Below are positions 6,652 through 7,111 of a DNA stretch of 7,111 nucleotides, in pieces. The DNA lies in the NCBI GenBank assembly GCA_946611595.1, contig CAMODY010000094.1, forward strand, positions 1 to 7,111, read 5' to 3'. Numbering within the stretch: position 1 is the stretch's first letter; each line of letters opens with the position of its first letter. The notes under the pieces were generated by a model. That model had not been told where the DNA came from and made no database searches. It worked only from the letters and a program-made list of their open reading frames with translations. The stretch is from an uncultured Clostridia bacterium. Its GTDB lineage: Bacteria > Bacillota > Clostridia > Lachnospirales > Lachnospiraceae. The position numbers and the translations under genes were made by a program.

Positions 6652-6677
6652 AACTATGGAAAAAAGTCAACTTTTTC
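6652..6677. repeat. dif-like motif, copy B (degenerate right arm)
   Basis: AACTATGGAAAAAA (6652-6665) is identical to 14 bases of copy A at 5828-5841 and in the same orientation. CTTTTTC (6671-6677) also matches copy A. The centre is GTCAA instead of CA, and after CTTTTTC the outer right arm diverges (GCAGAG instead of ATAGTT). A/T-tract symmetry remains as GAAAAAAGT-CA-ACTTTTTC. Confidence 0.5.
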
Positions 6678-6801
6678 GCAGAGATAGTGCGTAAAAATAT
6701 AGAGAGAAGTGGCCAGGATTGCGATTTCAGCATCATTTACCGATATTCTCTCCATTTGCTTATTTCTATATTGAAATTCAATTATTTCTATTAATGATAA
6801 T

Positions 6802-6903
6802 TTGAAAATCTTTCTACAGGTTTTTTTATGTATGATTTATCGAATTGAAAATCGTTCTGTAAGATTTCTTTATGTATGATTTATCGCTTATAAAATCTTC
6901 CAG
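6802..6903. repeat. Imperfect 43-44 bp tandem direct repeat (two full units plus a partial)
   Basis: Unit 1 spans 6802-6842 and unit 2 spans 6845-6886. Both start TTGAAAATC and share an identical 18-nt end, TTTATGTATGATTTATCG. A partial third unit begins at about 6891, with AAAATC recurring at 6805, 6848 and 6892 (periods 43 and 44). Each full unit has GAAAATC near the start and GATTTATC near the end, an imperfect inverted pair. The array abuts the 3' end of the pseudouridine synthase gene. Confidence 0.7.
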
Positions 6904-6904
6904 C

Positions 6905-7111
6905 TTAATTTTCCTTCGAAAACTTTTCTAAAAGCTCGTCAAAATATTTTGGTCTGGGAGCTTCGCATTCTATATATTTATGCGTTACAGGATGCTCAAA
7001 TCCCAATATTTTCGCATGCAGCGTTTGTCCTGCGAGTTCCTGGCCGTTTAATTTGTACGCAGCGGATTTTCCTCCGTATAAAACATCTCCTAATAACGGA
7101 TGATGTTTGCT
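6905..7111 (-). CDS. RluA/RluD-family 23S rRNA (or tRNA) pseudouridine synthase, C-terminal end only
   Basis: The last 68 residues are present; the gene continues past the right edge of the window. The sequence shows the family's C-terminal signature. HHPLLGDVLYGG (3-14 of the fragment) matches the conserved HPLxGDxxYGG, GQTLHAKILGFEHPVT (28-43) matches GQxLHAxxLxFxHPxT, and an acidic ECEAPRPKYFDELLEKF helix ends it. Enzymes of this family isomerise uridine to pseudouridine in rRNA or tRNA through a catalytic Asp in the N-terminal half, which is not seen here. Subfamily (RluA, RluC, RluD or YlyB-like) cannot be decided from this end. The stop codon TAA is at 6907-6905, directly followed by the tandem repeat on the downstream side. 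Confidence 0.9.
   Translation of the reverse strand, partial: SKHHPLLGDVLYGGKSAAYKLNGQELAGQTLHAKILGFEHPVTHKYIECEAPRPKYFDELLEKFSKEN

Larger units (their letters stand above)
6518..6904. other. Gene-poor intergenic region with several repeats
   Basis: No convincing coding region is seen in these 387 bp. Contents in order are: the cupin terminator; a TTTGTT-CT-AACAAA palindrome (6560-6573); an AT-rich stretch with a short direct repeat (CGTAATTTTT at 6583 and CGTAAATTTTT at 6600); a GGAGG/CCTCC hairpin (6615-6631); copy B of the dif-like motif (6652-6677); and a 43-44 bp tandem repeat (6802-6903). An open frame of 47 codons from 6648 to 6794 has no correctly spaced ribosome binding site and runs through copy B, so it is not called. 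No clear intrinsic terminator for the pseudouridine synthase gene is visible. Confidence 0.6.

Noticed and set aside
6648..6794. 47-codon open frame (alternatively 61 codons from a TTG at 6609)
   Set aside because: The GGAGGAG run is 15 nt away and locked in a hairpin, the frame runs through repeat copy B, and the product has a low-complexity AT-driven composition. It is kept only as a note.
6802..6903. CRISPR array
   Set aside because: There are only two full units; divergence is in the middle and not in discrete spacers, and no cas genes are present.

Overview
The window most resembles the chromosome of a low-to-mid GC Bacillota of the class Clostridia, possibly Lachnospiraceae. This rests on A/G-rich ribosome binding sites, compact intergenic regions with stem-loop plus T-run terminators, and the gene types present: a URO-D/corrinoid methyltransferase-like protein, an aldo/keto reductase with a 2x[4Fe-4S] tail, and a Cys-cluster protein. 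No 16S rRNA or other marker is present, so the taxonomic call is an inference.

Layout. (1) 1-606, +: 3' part of a uroporphyrinogen-decarboxylase-family protein, ending at a hairpin (637-670) that can serve both strands. (2) 683-1300, -: a YkgJ-like cysteine-cluster protein, convergent with the first gene. (3) 1301-1396: a divergent promoter region. (4) 1397-3400, +: a membrane-anchored FlaA1/CapD/WbpM-type nucleotide-sugar 4,6-dehydratase, whose start codon lies almost at the predicted transcription start. It is followed after 72 bp by an aldo/keto reductase with two C-terminal Fe-S clusters (3473-4633, +), and both appear to end at one strong terminator (4670-4702). (5) 4703-5791, -: a complete tyrosine recombinase of XerS-like architecture. 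(6) 5792-6040: the recombinase/cupin divergent region, with a dif-like inverted repeat beside the recombinase start, a good sigma70-type promoter for the next gene, and a spaced GAGTAT repeat. (7) 6041-6517, +: an uncharacterised small cupin-like protein with its own terminator. (8) 6518-6904: 387 bp without a convincing gene, holding a GGAGG/CCTCC hairpin, a second copy of the dif-like motif, and a 43-44 bp tandem repeat. (9) 6905-7111, -: the C-terminal end of an RluA/RluD-family pseudouridine synthase.

The genes do not form one pathway. They look like independent one- or two-gene transcription units. The most interesting part is about 4.7-6.9 kb. There a XerS-like recombinase sits beside an A-tract inverted repeat whose left half recurs 824 bp away in the same orientation, and the two copies bracket the cupin-like gene. 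One reading is a single-recombinase Xer system with its dif-like target and a second, degenerate site. The similarity is real in the sequence, but the recombination role is an inference.
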